From: Chitinophagaceae bacterium
Lineage (GTDB): Bacteria > Bacteroidota > Bacteroidia > Chitinophagales > Chitinophagaceae
Assembly (NCBI GenBank): GCA_019745155.1
Contig: JAIETM010000007.1
Location: 124,001 to 188,000 of the forward strand
DNA length: 64,000 bases
Reading direction: 5' to 3'
The notes beneath the pieces are model-generated. The model searched no databases. It was not told the DNA's origin and worked only from the letters and a program-made list of their open reading frames with translations. A program made the position numbers and the translations under genes. The stretch's first letter is position 1, and each line of letters starts with the position of its first letter. Below, one piece after another: positions 34,900 through 43,835 of this stretch.

Positions 34900-37800
34900 A
34901 TGATGCAGTGCAGATTTTTTTTGTTTGCTTTATTGCTTGTTGGACTGTTTGCTTGTAAAGAACAGCGGCGAAAAGATGCTCGTTTTACACTGGTTACCAA
35001 TTCAAATATCCGTTTCACGAATACCTTGAAGGAAACCAAAGAGTTCAATGTATTCAAGTACAGAAATTTTTATAATGGTGGAGGAGTAGCAACCGGTGAT
35101 TTAAACAATGATGGGCTGCCGGAAGTTTTTTTTACAGCCAATCAAGGGGCTAATAAATTATACCTCAATAAGGGTAACCTACAGTTTGAAGATGTTTCGC
35201 AGCAAGCGGGATTTGGTGATAAACCACAATGGAGTACAGGTGTGGTTTTTGTTGATATCAACAACGATGGCTGGTTAGATATCTATGTGTGTAATGCTGG
35301 TAATATGATGGAGCCTGCTTTGCGCAAGAATCAATTATTCATCAATAATCATAATCTCACGTTTACAGATAGTGCTGCTGCTTATGGTTTGGACGATAGT
35401 GGCTATACTACACATGCATCCTTTTTTGATTATGACATGGATGGCGATTTGGATTGCTTTATAGCGAATAACAGTCCTATTCCCGTGAACACGCTTAATT
35501 ATGGAAATACCCGGCAAATACCAGCTGAAAAGGCCAATGTAGCTGAGTTTCTGCGCGGTGGCGGGGATCATCTCTATCGTAATGATAATGGTCGTTTTAA
35601 AGAAGTAACGCATGAAGCCGGCATTTATGGAAGTATTATCAGTTTTGGTTTAGGCGTCACTATCGGTGATGTGAATGCAGATGGCTGGCCGGATATTTAT
35701 GTATCTAATGATTTTTTTGAAAAAGATTATCTCTACATCAATCAACAAAACGGCACGTTCAAAGATGAACTGGAGCAACGTATGCAGCACATCAGTTTAT
35801 CATCAATGGGTGCAGATATTCAGGATATCAATAACGACGGCAAGCCGGATATTTTCACCACAGATATGTTGCCTGGTGACGATTATCGTTTAAAGACAAA
35901 CACTTCCTTTGAAGGATATGATGTATTCAGATTAAAACAGCAACAAGGTTTCTATAATCAATACACGCAAAATGCATTGCAGGTAAATGATGGTACGGGC
36001 CATTTTCTGGAAACAGGATTTTTCAGCGGGGTTGCTGCTAGTGATTGGAGCTGGGGTGCATTAATGTTTGACGCAGATAATGACGGATTATCGGATATCC
36101 TTGTCTGCAATGGAATTTATCGTGATGTGACAGACCAGGACTTTATCGATTTCTTCGCCAACGATGTGGTGCGGCAAATGGTAGTGACCGGTAAGAAGGA
36201 AGAAGTCAGCACCATTATCAATAAAATGCCTTCCGTTCCTGTAGCAAATAAATTGTTTCGCAACTCTGGCGGATTAAGGTTTCAGGATCAGGGAAACGAT
36301 TGGGGCTTTGATCAACCCAGTTTTTCCAACGGCGCTGCTTACGCAGATTTAGATAATGATGGTGATCTTGATTTGGTCATCAGCAATGTGAATCAGGAAG
36401 CCATGGTTTATCGAAACAATACCAGAGAAAAAGATAAAACTGGTTATATCGCATTCAGCTTACAGTATCAAACTCCCAACTTGCAGGCAATAGGTGCACA
36501 GATTAAATTATATTGTAAAGATCAGCTGATCAGTAGAACCATCCTGCCTGCGCGTGGCTTTCAATCATCTGTAGAATACAAGCAAACAATTGGTTTGGGT
36601 AAATGGAAACCTGATTCGGTTATCATAATCTGGCCAGATCAGCAAGAAACTGTGCTGGGTGCGCTGGCAACAGACTCCTTACACACAATTAATTATGCTG
36701 CAGTTAGTAAGCGTAAGCCAGTAAAGAAAACTGCAACTGCTGAATCCGGAATTTTTGCGCGAGTAAATACACCATTTGCGCAAAGCAAGGAAAATGAATA
36801 TGTAGACTTCTACTATGAGCGCAATATCCCTTTTATGCTCTCGCGTGTTGGGCCAAAAGCTGCTACCGGCGATGTAAATGGCGACGGGAAAGCAGATATC
36901 TATATTGGTGGTACAAAGGATGTGCCCGGTAAATTATACCTCCAAACCAATACAGGTTTTCAGCAACACAATGTTCCTGATTTTAGTAAGTTTCATTTCA
37001 GTGATATCAATGCTGCAATCTTTCTTGATGCAGATAAAGATGGTGATTTGGATCTGTACACGGGTGGTGGAGGTAATTTTGCTGCGGCCAGTGCAAACGT
37101 ATATCAGCAACAGCTTTTCTTGAATGATGGTAAAGCTAATTTCACACTTAAAGCTGGTGCAACACCGCTCAATGCAACCAATACTGGCGTTTTACTTTCA
37201 TTAGATTTTGATGGCGACGGTGATTTGGATATTTTCTCAGGCAGCAGAAGCCAGCCCCAGGATTATGGAACTACACCTGCATCATATTTATTAGAGAATG
37301 ATGGCAAAGGAAATTTCACAGATGTTACCAGCACAAAAGCGCCTATACTGCAGCAGCTTGGCATGATCACCAGCGCAGTGTGGCAGCCATTAGCAAATGG
37401 CCAAGCCCAAGTACTCACGATTGTAGGTGAATGGATGGCACCAAGATCTTTTCAGTTCAATAAAGGCAAATGCATAGAGCTAGATAATGGATTGAAAAAT
37501 TATCTGGGTTGGTGGCAAAATATCCAAGCTGCAGATATTGATTTGGATGGTGATACTGATTTTGTCTTGGGTAATCTTGGAGAGAACTTCTATCTCAAGC
37601 CTGCTGTTAATCAGCCTGTGCGCATATGGATCAAGGATTTTGATGGCAATGGTATTGCGGATAAAATCCTCACACAAACGATCAATGGAAAGGATATGCC
37701 GGTGTTTACTAAACGTGAAATCACCGATCAGTTACCTTCCTTGAAAAAAGGTAATCTGAAACATACAGATTTTGCCAAGAAGACTGTGCAAGACTTATTC

Positions 37801-38211
37801 GGTGATGCGATAAAATCAGCACAGAAACTAGAAGTGAATGATGCGGCATCTTATGTGGCTATCAATAATGGGAAAGGACAATTCACGATGCAGAAACTTC
37901 CTTTGGCCGTGCAACTAACTTCCATGAATGCCATACAGCTTACTGATATCAATGGAGATCGTTATCTGGATATAGTTTGTGCAGGCAATTTCTTTGATCT
38001 GTTACCGCAGTTCTGCAGAATTGATGGCGGGTATGGACAAGTATTGGTGAATAATCAGAAAGGCGGTTTCACAGCTATGCCAGTAACACAAACAGGCTTA
38101 CGTATACAGGGTGCTGTCAGAGATATTGCAGTATTACAGCAGCATCAACAAGAGCTGTATGTTTTTCTGCAAAATAATGATGTCCCCTTGGCCTATTCAT
38201 TGCGCAAATAA
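34900..38211 (+). CDS. VCBS/ASPIC (CRTAC1-like) lipoprotein, copy 1
   Basis: A 1103-residue lipoprotein with a signal peptide ending FACK. Two sets of FG-GAP/VCBS repeats carry calcium-type DxDxDG loops (DLNNDGLPE, DINNDGWLD, DYDMDGDLD, DADNDGLSD, DLDNDGDLD in the first; DVNGDGKAD, DADKDGDLD, DFDGDGDLD, DIDLDGDTD in the second). Between them lies an ASPIC/UnbV domain (about residues 530-595; ARGFQSSVEYKQTIGLG, then VIIIWPD). The repeats probably form two beta-propellers. CRTAC1 relatives act in adhesion and matrix contacts in animals, but the bacterial role is unknown. It is first of a + strand group after susC/susD; the next copy starts six bases later. Confidence 0.9.
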   Translation: MMQCRFFLFALLLVGLFACKEQRRKDARFTLVTNSNIRFTNTLKETKEFNVFKYRNFYNGGGVATGDLNNDGLPEVFFTANQGANKLYLNKGNLQFEDVSQQAGFGDKPQWSTGVVFVDINNDGWLDIYVCNAGNMMEPALRKNQLFINNHNLTFTDSAAAYGLDDSGYTTHASFFDYDMDGDLDCFIANNSPIPVNTLNYGNTRQIPAEKANVAEFLRGGGDHLYRNDNGRFKEVTHEAGIYGSIISFGLGVTIGDVNADGWPDIYVSNDFFEKDYLYINQQNGTFKDELEQRMQHISLSSMGADIQDINNDGKPDIFTTDMLPGDDYRLKTNTSFEGYDVFRLKQQQGFYNQYTQNALQVNDGTGHFLETGFFSGVAASDWSWGALMFDADNDGLSDILVCNGIYRDVTDQDFIDFFANDVVRQMVVTGKKEEVSTIINKMPSVPVANKLFRNSGGLRFQDQGNDWGFDQPSFSNGAAYADLDNDGDLDLVISNVNQEAMVYRNNTREKDKTGYIAFSLQYQTPNLQAIGAQIKLYCKDQLISRTILPARGFQSSVEYKQTIGLGKWKPDSVIIIWPDQQETVLGALATDSLHTINYAAVSKRKPVKKTATAESGIFARVNTPFAQSKENEYVDFYYERNIPFMLSRVGPKAATGDVNGDGKADIYIGGTKDVPGKLYLQTNTGFQQHNVPDFSKFHFSDINAAIFLDADKDGDLDLYTGGGGNFAAASANVYQQQLFLNDGKANFTLKAGATPLNATNTGVLLSLDFDGDGDLDIFSGSRSQPQDYGTTPASYLLENDGKGNFTDVTSTKAPILQQLGMITSAVWQPLANGQAQVLTIVGEWMAPRSFQFNKGKCIELDNGLKNYLGWWQNIQAADIDLDGDTDFVLGNLGENFYLKPAVNQPVRIWIKDFDGNGIADKILTQTINGKDMPVFTKREITDQLPSLKKGNLKHTDFAKKTVQDLFGDAIKSAQKLEVNDAASYVAINNGKGQFTMQKLPLAVQLTSMNAIQLTDINGDRYLDIVCAGNFFDLLPQFCRIDGGYGQVLVNNQKGGFTAMPVTQTGLRIQGAVRDIAVLQQHQQELYVFLQNNDVPLAYSLRK

Positions 38212-38216
38212 ATTGC

Positions 38217-41200
38217 ATGCTCAAAAAGCGTTTTAATATTATTTATCTCTTTGTGCTCTTTTGTATTGGCACAGCTGCATTACAGGCATGTTCTTCCAAA
38301 GAGTCGGGTAGTTCTTTGTTCTCTGTTCTTGATAGCAGTAAAACGGGTATTGCATTTGCTAACCGACTTCAACCTACACCGGAGTTCAACTTGTTTTCCT
38401 ATATGTATTACTACAACGGGGCAGGTGTAGGCGCCGGTGATTTTAATCAGGATGGATTAACTGATCTTTTTTTCGCTGCCAGTCAGCATGCTAACGCGCT
38501 TTACTTAAATAAGGGCAAACTACAATTTGAGGATGTTTCTCTAAAAGCGGGTATACCGCAAGATAGCAGCTGGAGTACAGGTGTTTCTGTAGTGGATATC
38601 AATAATGATGGTCTACTTGATATATATGTTTGCAAAGTTGGTCGATATAAGGTCTTGAAGGGAAGCAATCAGTTATTGGTTTGTGATAGTATTGATCAGC
38701 AAGGTATTCCTCATTACCGCGAGCGTGCCAAAGAATTTGGTCTCGACTTTTCAGGATTTAGTACGCATGCAGCTTTTCTGGATTATGACGGCGATAATGA
38801 TCTGGATATGTTTTTGCTAAACCATTCTGTGAATCACGATGGCAACTATGCGCAAAGAGATATCTTTAGCAATACTTATGATTCGCTCGCCGGACAGCGT
38901 TTATACCGAAATGATCAAAAAATAGTTGCAGGTTCTACACAGCCTTATTTTACTGATGTAACCAAAGTCTCTGGTATTAATGGCAGCAAGATTGGTTATG
39001 GTTTGGGTGTGGCGGTTGCTGATATTAATAACGATGGCTGGCCCGATATCTATGTAGGTAATGATTTCCATGAGAATGATTATCTCTATATCAATCAACG
39101 AAATGGTCGCTTTCAGGAAGAGAATACCAAACAGCTCAACCATACCAGTCAGTTCAGTATGGGTGTGGATGTGGCTGATGTGAACAATGATGCTTTCCCG
39201 GAAATCGTCTCCATGGATATGCTTCCTGATGATCCTTATATGCTGCGCAGATCATTGGCAGAAGATGATTATACTATTTTTCAGCAGAAAATCTTTTACG
39301 GATATACTTATCAGTATGCACGCAACAATCTTCAGCTGAATAGACGAAACGGTTCTTTCAGTGAGGTAGGCCAGTTCTCAGGTATTCATGCAACCGACTG
39401 GAGCTGGGCTGCACTGTGGATGGATTTCAATAATGACGGAGATAAAGACTTGTTTGTATCCAATGGTATTCCCAAGCGCATGAATGATATTGATTATATC
39501 AATTTTGTATCAGGCGATGATATTCAACAAAAACTCCGCACCAATGCCATTCGAGATCAGGACTTGTCTCTGACAAATAAATTCCCTGAGATTAAAATTC
39601 CCAACCAGTTTTTCATGAATAAAGGCAATCTGCATTTTAATAATCTTACGGATAGTATTCATCAGAATACACCCACATTTTCAAACGGTGCTATTTACGC
39701 TGATCTGGACAATGATGGCGACCTGGATATTGTGGTGAACAATATCGGCGATCCCGCGCTGATCTATCAGAACAATACCAATCAGGTTCAACAACAAAAC
39801 AAGTTTACAAGTCTGGTGATACAAAATGCACCTGCAAATCATTTTGCCATTGGTGCAAGGGTGGTATTGTTTAGTAAGGATAAAGTTCGCTCGTATGAAC
39901 AGCAGCCAGTTCACGGCTTTCAATCCAGTATGCTCACGGCAATGCACATTGGTCTTGCACATGAACCGGTTGACTCAGCCATATTGATCTGGCCTGATCA
40001 ACGTTATCAAAAAATTACACTACACTCGAATAAGCGAGATACCATCGTATATCAAGCCGGGTTGCCAAAATTTGATTTTAGCCGGTTACATACGAAGTCT
40101 GCAACCGGTTTATCCGTCTTGAAAGATATCACTGCAGCAACGGGGTTGAATTACCGGCATGAAGAAAATATTTTCAATGAGTTCAACCGGGAACCGCTTA
40201 TGCCAGCTATGGTATCAACGGAAGGTCCTGCAGTAGCAGTTGCAGATATCAATCATGATGGATTAGAGGATGTATTTGCTGGCGCATCCAAAGGCTTTCC
40301 GGCTGCTGTGTTTTTGCAGACTATTCCCGGTAGTTTTCAGCGTTTATCGCAGCCTGCTTTACAACAGGATTCGATGTGGGAGCATGTAGATGCAGTATGG
40401 GTGGATATCAACAAAGACACACATCTTGATCTCTTGATAGCAACAGGCGGTAATGAGTTTTATGGAAATGATGAGCACCAGCAGCCATTGTTGTATTTGA
40501 ATGATGGCAAGGGTAAGCTGACAAAAGCCATCAATGCTTTCCCAAATGTCTATGGCACATTTGCTAAGCTGGCTGTGCATGATGTGAATCAGGATGGCTA
40601 TCCGGATATATTTCTTGCGGGTAGGGTAGAGCCATGGAAATATGGTGTTACACCGAGGTCTTATTTGTTGTTGAATAATCAGCAGAATGGATTTAGCGAT
40701 GTAACTGCTACTTATAGTAAAGACTTATTGTACCCGGGCATGATCACTGATGCGCATTGGGTAGATCTTGATCAGAATGGACAAAAAGATTTATTGCTCA
40801 GCGCAGAGTGGGGTGCCATCGATGTTTTTCTGAATGAGGGTAAAACCTATAAAAAGCAATCACTCACAAATCTGCATGGATGGTGGCAAACCTGTGTGCC
40901 GGTAGATTTAGATGCTGATGGTGACCTGGATATTGTTGCCGGTAATTTTGGTTTGAACAGTAGGCTGAAAGCCTCTGCCAAAGAGCCAGTGAAATTGTAT
41001 GTGAATGATTTTGATGATAATGGCAGTGCAGAGCAGATCATGACATATTTTCTGAAGGGTAACGAAATATGTTTCTCCAGTAAAACCCAATTGGAGAAAC
41101 GCATGCCTGTTCTAAAGAAGAAATTCTTGTATGCAGCTGATTTTGCCAAAGCTTCTATTAAGGACATATTCGGCAGTAAGAAATTAGCCGATGCGCAACA

Positions 41201-41567
41201 ACTGTATGCAGATCATTTTGCCAATACAGTTTTCATCAATCAGGGTAAAATGCAATTCAAACCACTTGCTTTACCTGATGAAGCTCAGTACTCCAGCTTG
41301 CGTGCTGTAATACCTTTGGCATCAGCTAAACCTAGTTTTCTGCTGGCAGGTAATTTCTATGAGTACAATGTGGAGATTGGCAGAATGGATGCAGATCAGG
41401 GTTTGATCATGCAAATAGGAAAGCAAGGAGATGCAAATGTTGCTGCTATTTCTGGTATCAGCTTAAGCGGACAAGTGAGAAAAATATTGCCTATTACCAT
41501 TAAGCGCAAAAAGGCTTACTTACTTGCAAAAAATAATAGCAACTGGCAGATAGTGCAGCAAGAATAA
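38217..41567 (+). CDS. VCBS/ASPIC (CRTAC1-like) lipoprotein, copy 2
   Basis: A 1116-residue protein with signal region ending QACSS, a lipobox. The layout is that of copy 1: VCBS repeats, ASPIC/UnbV domain at about residues 545-600 (HGFQSSMLTAMHIGL, AILIWPD) and a second VCBS set. Its closest relative in the window is copy 4 at 47484, with which it shares long stretches such as YNGAGVGAGDFNQDGL and STGVSVVDINNDGLLDIYVC. Copies 1 and 3 are more distant. It starts six bases after copy 1 and so is in the same transcript. It is convergent with the minus-strand operon that ends at 41571, three bases away. Confidence 0.9.
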   Translation: MLKKRFNIIYLFVLFCIGTAALQACSSKESGSSLFSVLDSSKTGIAFANRLQPTPEFNLFSYMYYYNGAGVGAGDFNQDGLTDLFFAASQHANALYLNKGKLQFEDVSLKAGIPQDSSWSTGVSVVDINNDGLLDIYVCKVGRYKVLKGSNQLLVCDSIDQQGIPHYRERAKEFGLDFSGFSTHAAFLDYDGDNDLDMFLLNHSVNHDGNYAQRDIFSNTYDSLAGQRLYRNDQKIVAGSTQPYFTDVTKVSGINGSKIGYGLGVAVADINNDGWPDIYVGNDFHENDYLYINQRNGRFQEENTKQLNHTSQFSMGVDVADVNNDAFPEIVSMDMLPDDPYMLRRSLAEDDYTIFQQKIFYGYTYQYARNNLQLNRRNGSFSEVGQFSGIHATDWSWAALWMDFNNDGDKDLFVSNGIPKRMNDIDYINFVSGDDIQQKLRTNAIRDQDLSLTNKFPEIKIPNQFFMNKGNLHFNNLTDSIHQNTPTFSNGAIYADLDNDGDLDIVVNNIGDPALIYQNNTNQVQQQNKFTSLVIQNAPANHFAIGARVVLFSKDKVRSYEQQPVHGFQSSMLTAMHIGLAHEPVDSAILIWPDQRYQKITLHSNKRDTIVYQAGLPKFDFSRLHTKSATGLSVLKDITAATGLNYRHEENIFNEFNREPLMPAMVSTEGPAVAVADINHDGLEDVFAGASKGFPAAVFLQTIPGSFQRLSQPALQQDSMWEHVDAVWVDINKDTHLDLLIATGGNEFYGNDEHQQPLLYLNDGKGKLTKAINAFPNVYGTFAKLAVHDVNQDGYPDIFLAGRVEPWKYGVTPRSYLLLNNQQNGFSDVTATYSKDLLYPGMITDAHWVDLDQNGQKDLLLSAEWGAIDVFLNEGKTYKKQSLTNLHGWWQTCVPVDLDADGDLDIVAGNFGLNSRLKASAKEPVKLYVNDFDDNGSAEQIMTYFLKGNEICFSSKTQLEKRMPVLKKKFLYAADFAKASIKDIFGSKKLADAQQLYADHFANTVFINQGKMQFKPLALPDEAQYSSLRAVIPLASAKPSFLLAGNFYEYNVEIGRMDADQGLIMQIGKQGDANVAAISGISLSGQVRKILPITIKRKKAYLLAKNNSNWQIVQQE

Positions 41568-41570
41568 AGG

Positions 41571-42488
41571 CTAATTAAAGACCGGATAATTTAGCTGTGT
41601 AATCCACTTACTGGTATCTGTTTCCTTTCTTCTATCTGTGATCAAGGTTTGAAATGGAATTGCAGGTGATTGCTTCTTATAGTCCCGGACATAGTTTTCC
41701 ATCGACTTTTCTGCTGCTGCTACAGTGTAATTACCCCCGTTTACACGGCCAACCAGCATAAATCCTGGAACCATTTGTTTGATGGTATACTGCTCGCTGG
41801 GTGTAACTGGTTCATTAACGGGTAAAGCTGTCATAAGTTCGAATTGCATAGCATCTAATGCCCTGACATGTATGATCGGTGCACCAATAATTTCTCCATG
41901 CTGATTTTGGATATAGTTTTTTAAACCATCAATCACTTGGTAGGTTTCTTCTGTACTTGGATATTGTGTAAATACCTGTTTAGCAGACATCCAATTCAGC
42001 AGACTTACTTTGGTTCTTTCAATTTTGTATCCATAAACATTGGCTGGGGTATTGAAAAAGGATTGACAATGGTTACTTAATTCACGTGCAGTTTCTTTAT
42101 GTACTTGCTGAAATAGTTGACTAATTCTTTTAATTGGATTGTATGGCAGCAATGTAGTGGCAATGACGGTTAACTGTGTTTGATTATTTAATGCAGGAAC
42201 GAAGCTGATCTCAATGGAAGATTTTTTATCGGTTGTAACTGCATAAAAGCCATTGAGTAAGACAGTCTTTATTTGGTATGCTTTTTTTTGATAAGTAAAT
42301 ATGCTATCACCTGTTTGTTGGCCCGGCCACCATTTTTTCCATTGCTGTGTAAATACCATAAATCTTGTTACAGCATCTGGTGGACATGCCATGGTTACAG
42401 TTTCTGAATGCTGTCTTTTTGCTGGTATCAGCATGAGGATCACTATTAGCCCGAAAACAATCAGTAAAACAACATACCCCTTCTTCAT
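41571..42488 (-). CDS. SRPBCC-like plus GyrI-like domain protein with N-terminal membrane anchor
   Basis: This 305-residue protein begins with a hydrophobic anchor (YVVLLIVFGLIVILMLIP). Residues about 30-145 look like an SRPBCC/START-type ligand-binding fold (opening VTMACPPDAVTRFMVFTQQW) and about 155-290 like a GyrI/AraC effector-binding domain (ending MVPGFMLVGRVNGGNYTVAA). The assignment is by pattern and not certain. There is no DNA-binding domain, so it is not a classical regulator; a periplasmic ligand sensor is possible. It is the third gene of a minus-strand operon, 24 bases after the haloperoxidase-like gene, and its end nearly touches copy 2. Confidence 0.6.
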   Translation of the reverse strand: MKKGYVVLLIVFGLIVILMLIPAKRQHSETVTMACPPDAVTRFMVFTQQWKKWWPGQQTGDSIFTYQKKAYQIKTVLLNGFYAVTTDKKSSIEISFVPALNNQTQLTVIATTLLPYNPIKRISQLFQQVHKETARELSNHCQSFFNTPANVYGYKIERTKVSLLNWMSAKQVFTQYPSTEETYQVIDGLKNYIQNQHGEIIGAPIIHVRALDAMQFELMTALPVNEPVTPSEQYTIKQMVPGFMLVGRVNGGNYTVAAAEKSMENYVRDYKKQSPAIPFQTLITDRRKETDTSKWITQLNYPVFN

Positions 42489-42512
42489 GACACTTGCGTT
42501 TATTCCGTAAAA

Positions 42513-43835
42513 TTATTGTTCTTGGTTTTTCTTGAGTAACAATTGTTGAATATATCGCTCACCAACCTGGTTACCTTGTTTTTTCCCTTGTTCAATAGCT
42601 GATCTGAAATGAATACCGCCATACAAACGACTGATCCCAGCTTCATCTGCAGCCTGTTCAATAGAGGCAAATTTTCTAGACATATTCAGATATTTGACTT
42701 CAGTTGTATCGTGAAAAGCTAGCGCAGTACCAAAAATAGCGGTGGCTGTGGTAGCTGCTGCAGCTGAAATTACGCTGTGACCGCTTGTATATTCTGGAAA
42801 TGGTGGTGTTTGCAGTAGCGAGTTCCATTCCGATTCAAATGCTTCTCTAATTACTGTAATTGGCCTTACTGTGCTGCTACGAAACTTCTCATCCCAACAA
42901 GCGATAAAGCCATCAAATATGGCCGCAGCAACAATTGCATAGGCTTGAGCAGTTTTGAGTTCGCTAGATACAGTCATTCTACTGAATATAGCGAGCATAC
43001 CAATCCAATGGCCTACAGGTGTAATTTTCTTATTAGCGTAAGTGAAGTGCCCGGCATGTTTGGTAACAAATGGGTTATCATCCCAGTATTGTGCAATAGT
43101 ATCCTGCTCTGGTGTGATGTTTTTACTTACATCGTAGACCTCCTTTAACTCTTGATAATATCTGCTGCCTGGGGATAAATCGTAAGCGGGAGGAGCTACC
43201 GGCTTGAATACTGATGCAGAGTCTAGCAACAGTGGTTTGATCAAGCGCCAATGTGGCTCAGTGGCGTCTGCATATTCCGGAGGTGTTTGTACCCACTTGC
43301 CTTTTTCTCCAAATACACTGTATTTCGGCATGCCTCTGGTAAGTTTATAGTTGTCCAGTGCTGCTCTTTTTAATATGTGGGCCGCAACAGTATCTGCCCA
43401 GGTTAAAGAGGCTTGTTGAATAGTGCTACTGAGTTCTTGAAACTCTGCTAGGATAACTTTTTCTTTATTCTTAATGCTGTCTTTTGAGAAAGCCAAAGCC
43501 TTAGCCACTTTCATAAACGCCATGGATGCAGCAAGACGATGATCAACACTACCTTTTGCGGGCAGGTTAGTCAGGCTATCGAATCCCTTTAATAAAGGCA
43601 GATATGAATAACTGGAGTCTTCGGTTGATCTTAGAGCCTCATAGTATGCAAGATTAGTATAAGCATACAGTCTGCTTGCAACAGGTGGTGTGAGAATATC
43701 ATACACAATTACATCGGTTAACGCTTGGTTGCAGAAGTGTTGTAGCTCAGAATTGGGCAAGCCAATCTTTACTTCATTTTGTTTGCAGCAAGTCAGTGAA
43801 ATGAGTAGTATAATTAATGCAAAATAATGTTTCAT
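42513..43835 (-). CDS. vanadium-haloperoxidase-like PAP2 lipoprotein, copy 1
   Basis: A 440-residue lipoprotein (signal ending LTCCK) of the vanadium-dependent haloperoxidase/PAP2 superfamily. Active-site motifs are K-x6-R in EKFRSSTVRP (near residues 312-320), YTSGHS (near 350-355) with the His that donates to peroxo-vanadate, and SRLYGGIHFRSA (R about 403, H about 408). These match the Lys-Arg-Ser-Gly-His-Arg-His set that holds vanadate. Length resembles the exported iodoperoxidases of marine Bacteroidota. Oxidation of halide by H2O2 is the inferred activity, but phosphatase activity cannot be excluded. Its ATG overlaps the stop of copy 3 (TAATG), so the two are translationally coupled. Confidence 0.85.
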   Translation of the reverse strand: MKHYFALIILLISLTCCKQNEVKIGLPNSELQHFCNQALTDVIVYDILTPPVASRLYAYTNLAYYEALRSTEDSSYSYLPLLKGFDSLTNLPAKGSVDHRLAASMAFMKVAKALAFSKDSIKNKEKVILAEFQELSSTIQQASLTWADTVAAHILKRAALDNYKLTRGMPKYSVFGEKGKWVQTPPEYADATEPHWRLIKPLLLDSASVFKPVAPPAYDLSPGSRYYQELKEVYDVSKNITPEQDTIAQYWDDNPFVTKHAGHFTYANKKITPVGHWIGMLAIFSRMTVSSELKTAQAYAIVAAAIFDGFIACWDEKFRSSTVRPITVIREAFESEWNSLLQTPPFPEYTSGHSVISAAAATTATAIFGTALAFHDTTEVKYLNMSRKFASIEQAADEAGISRLYGGIHFRSAIEQGKKQGNQVGERYIQQLLLKKNQEQ

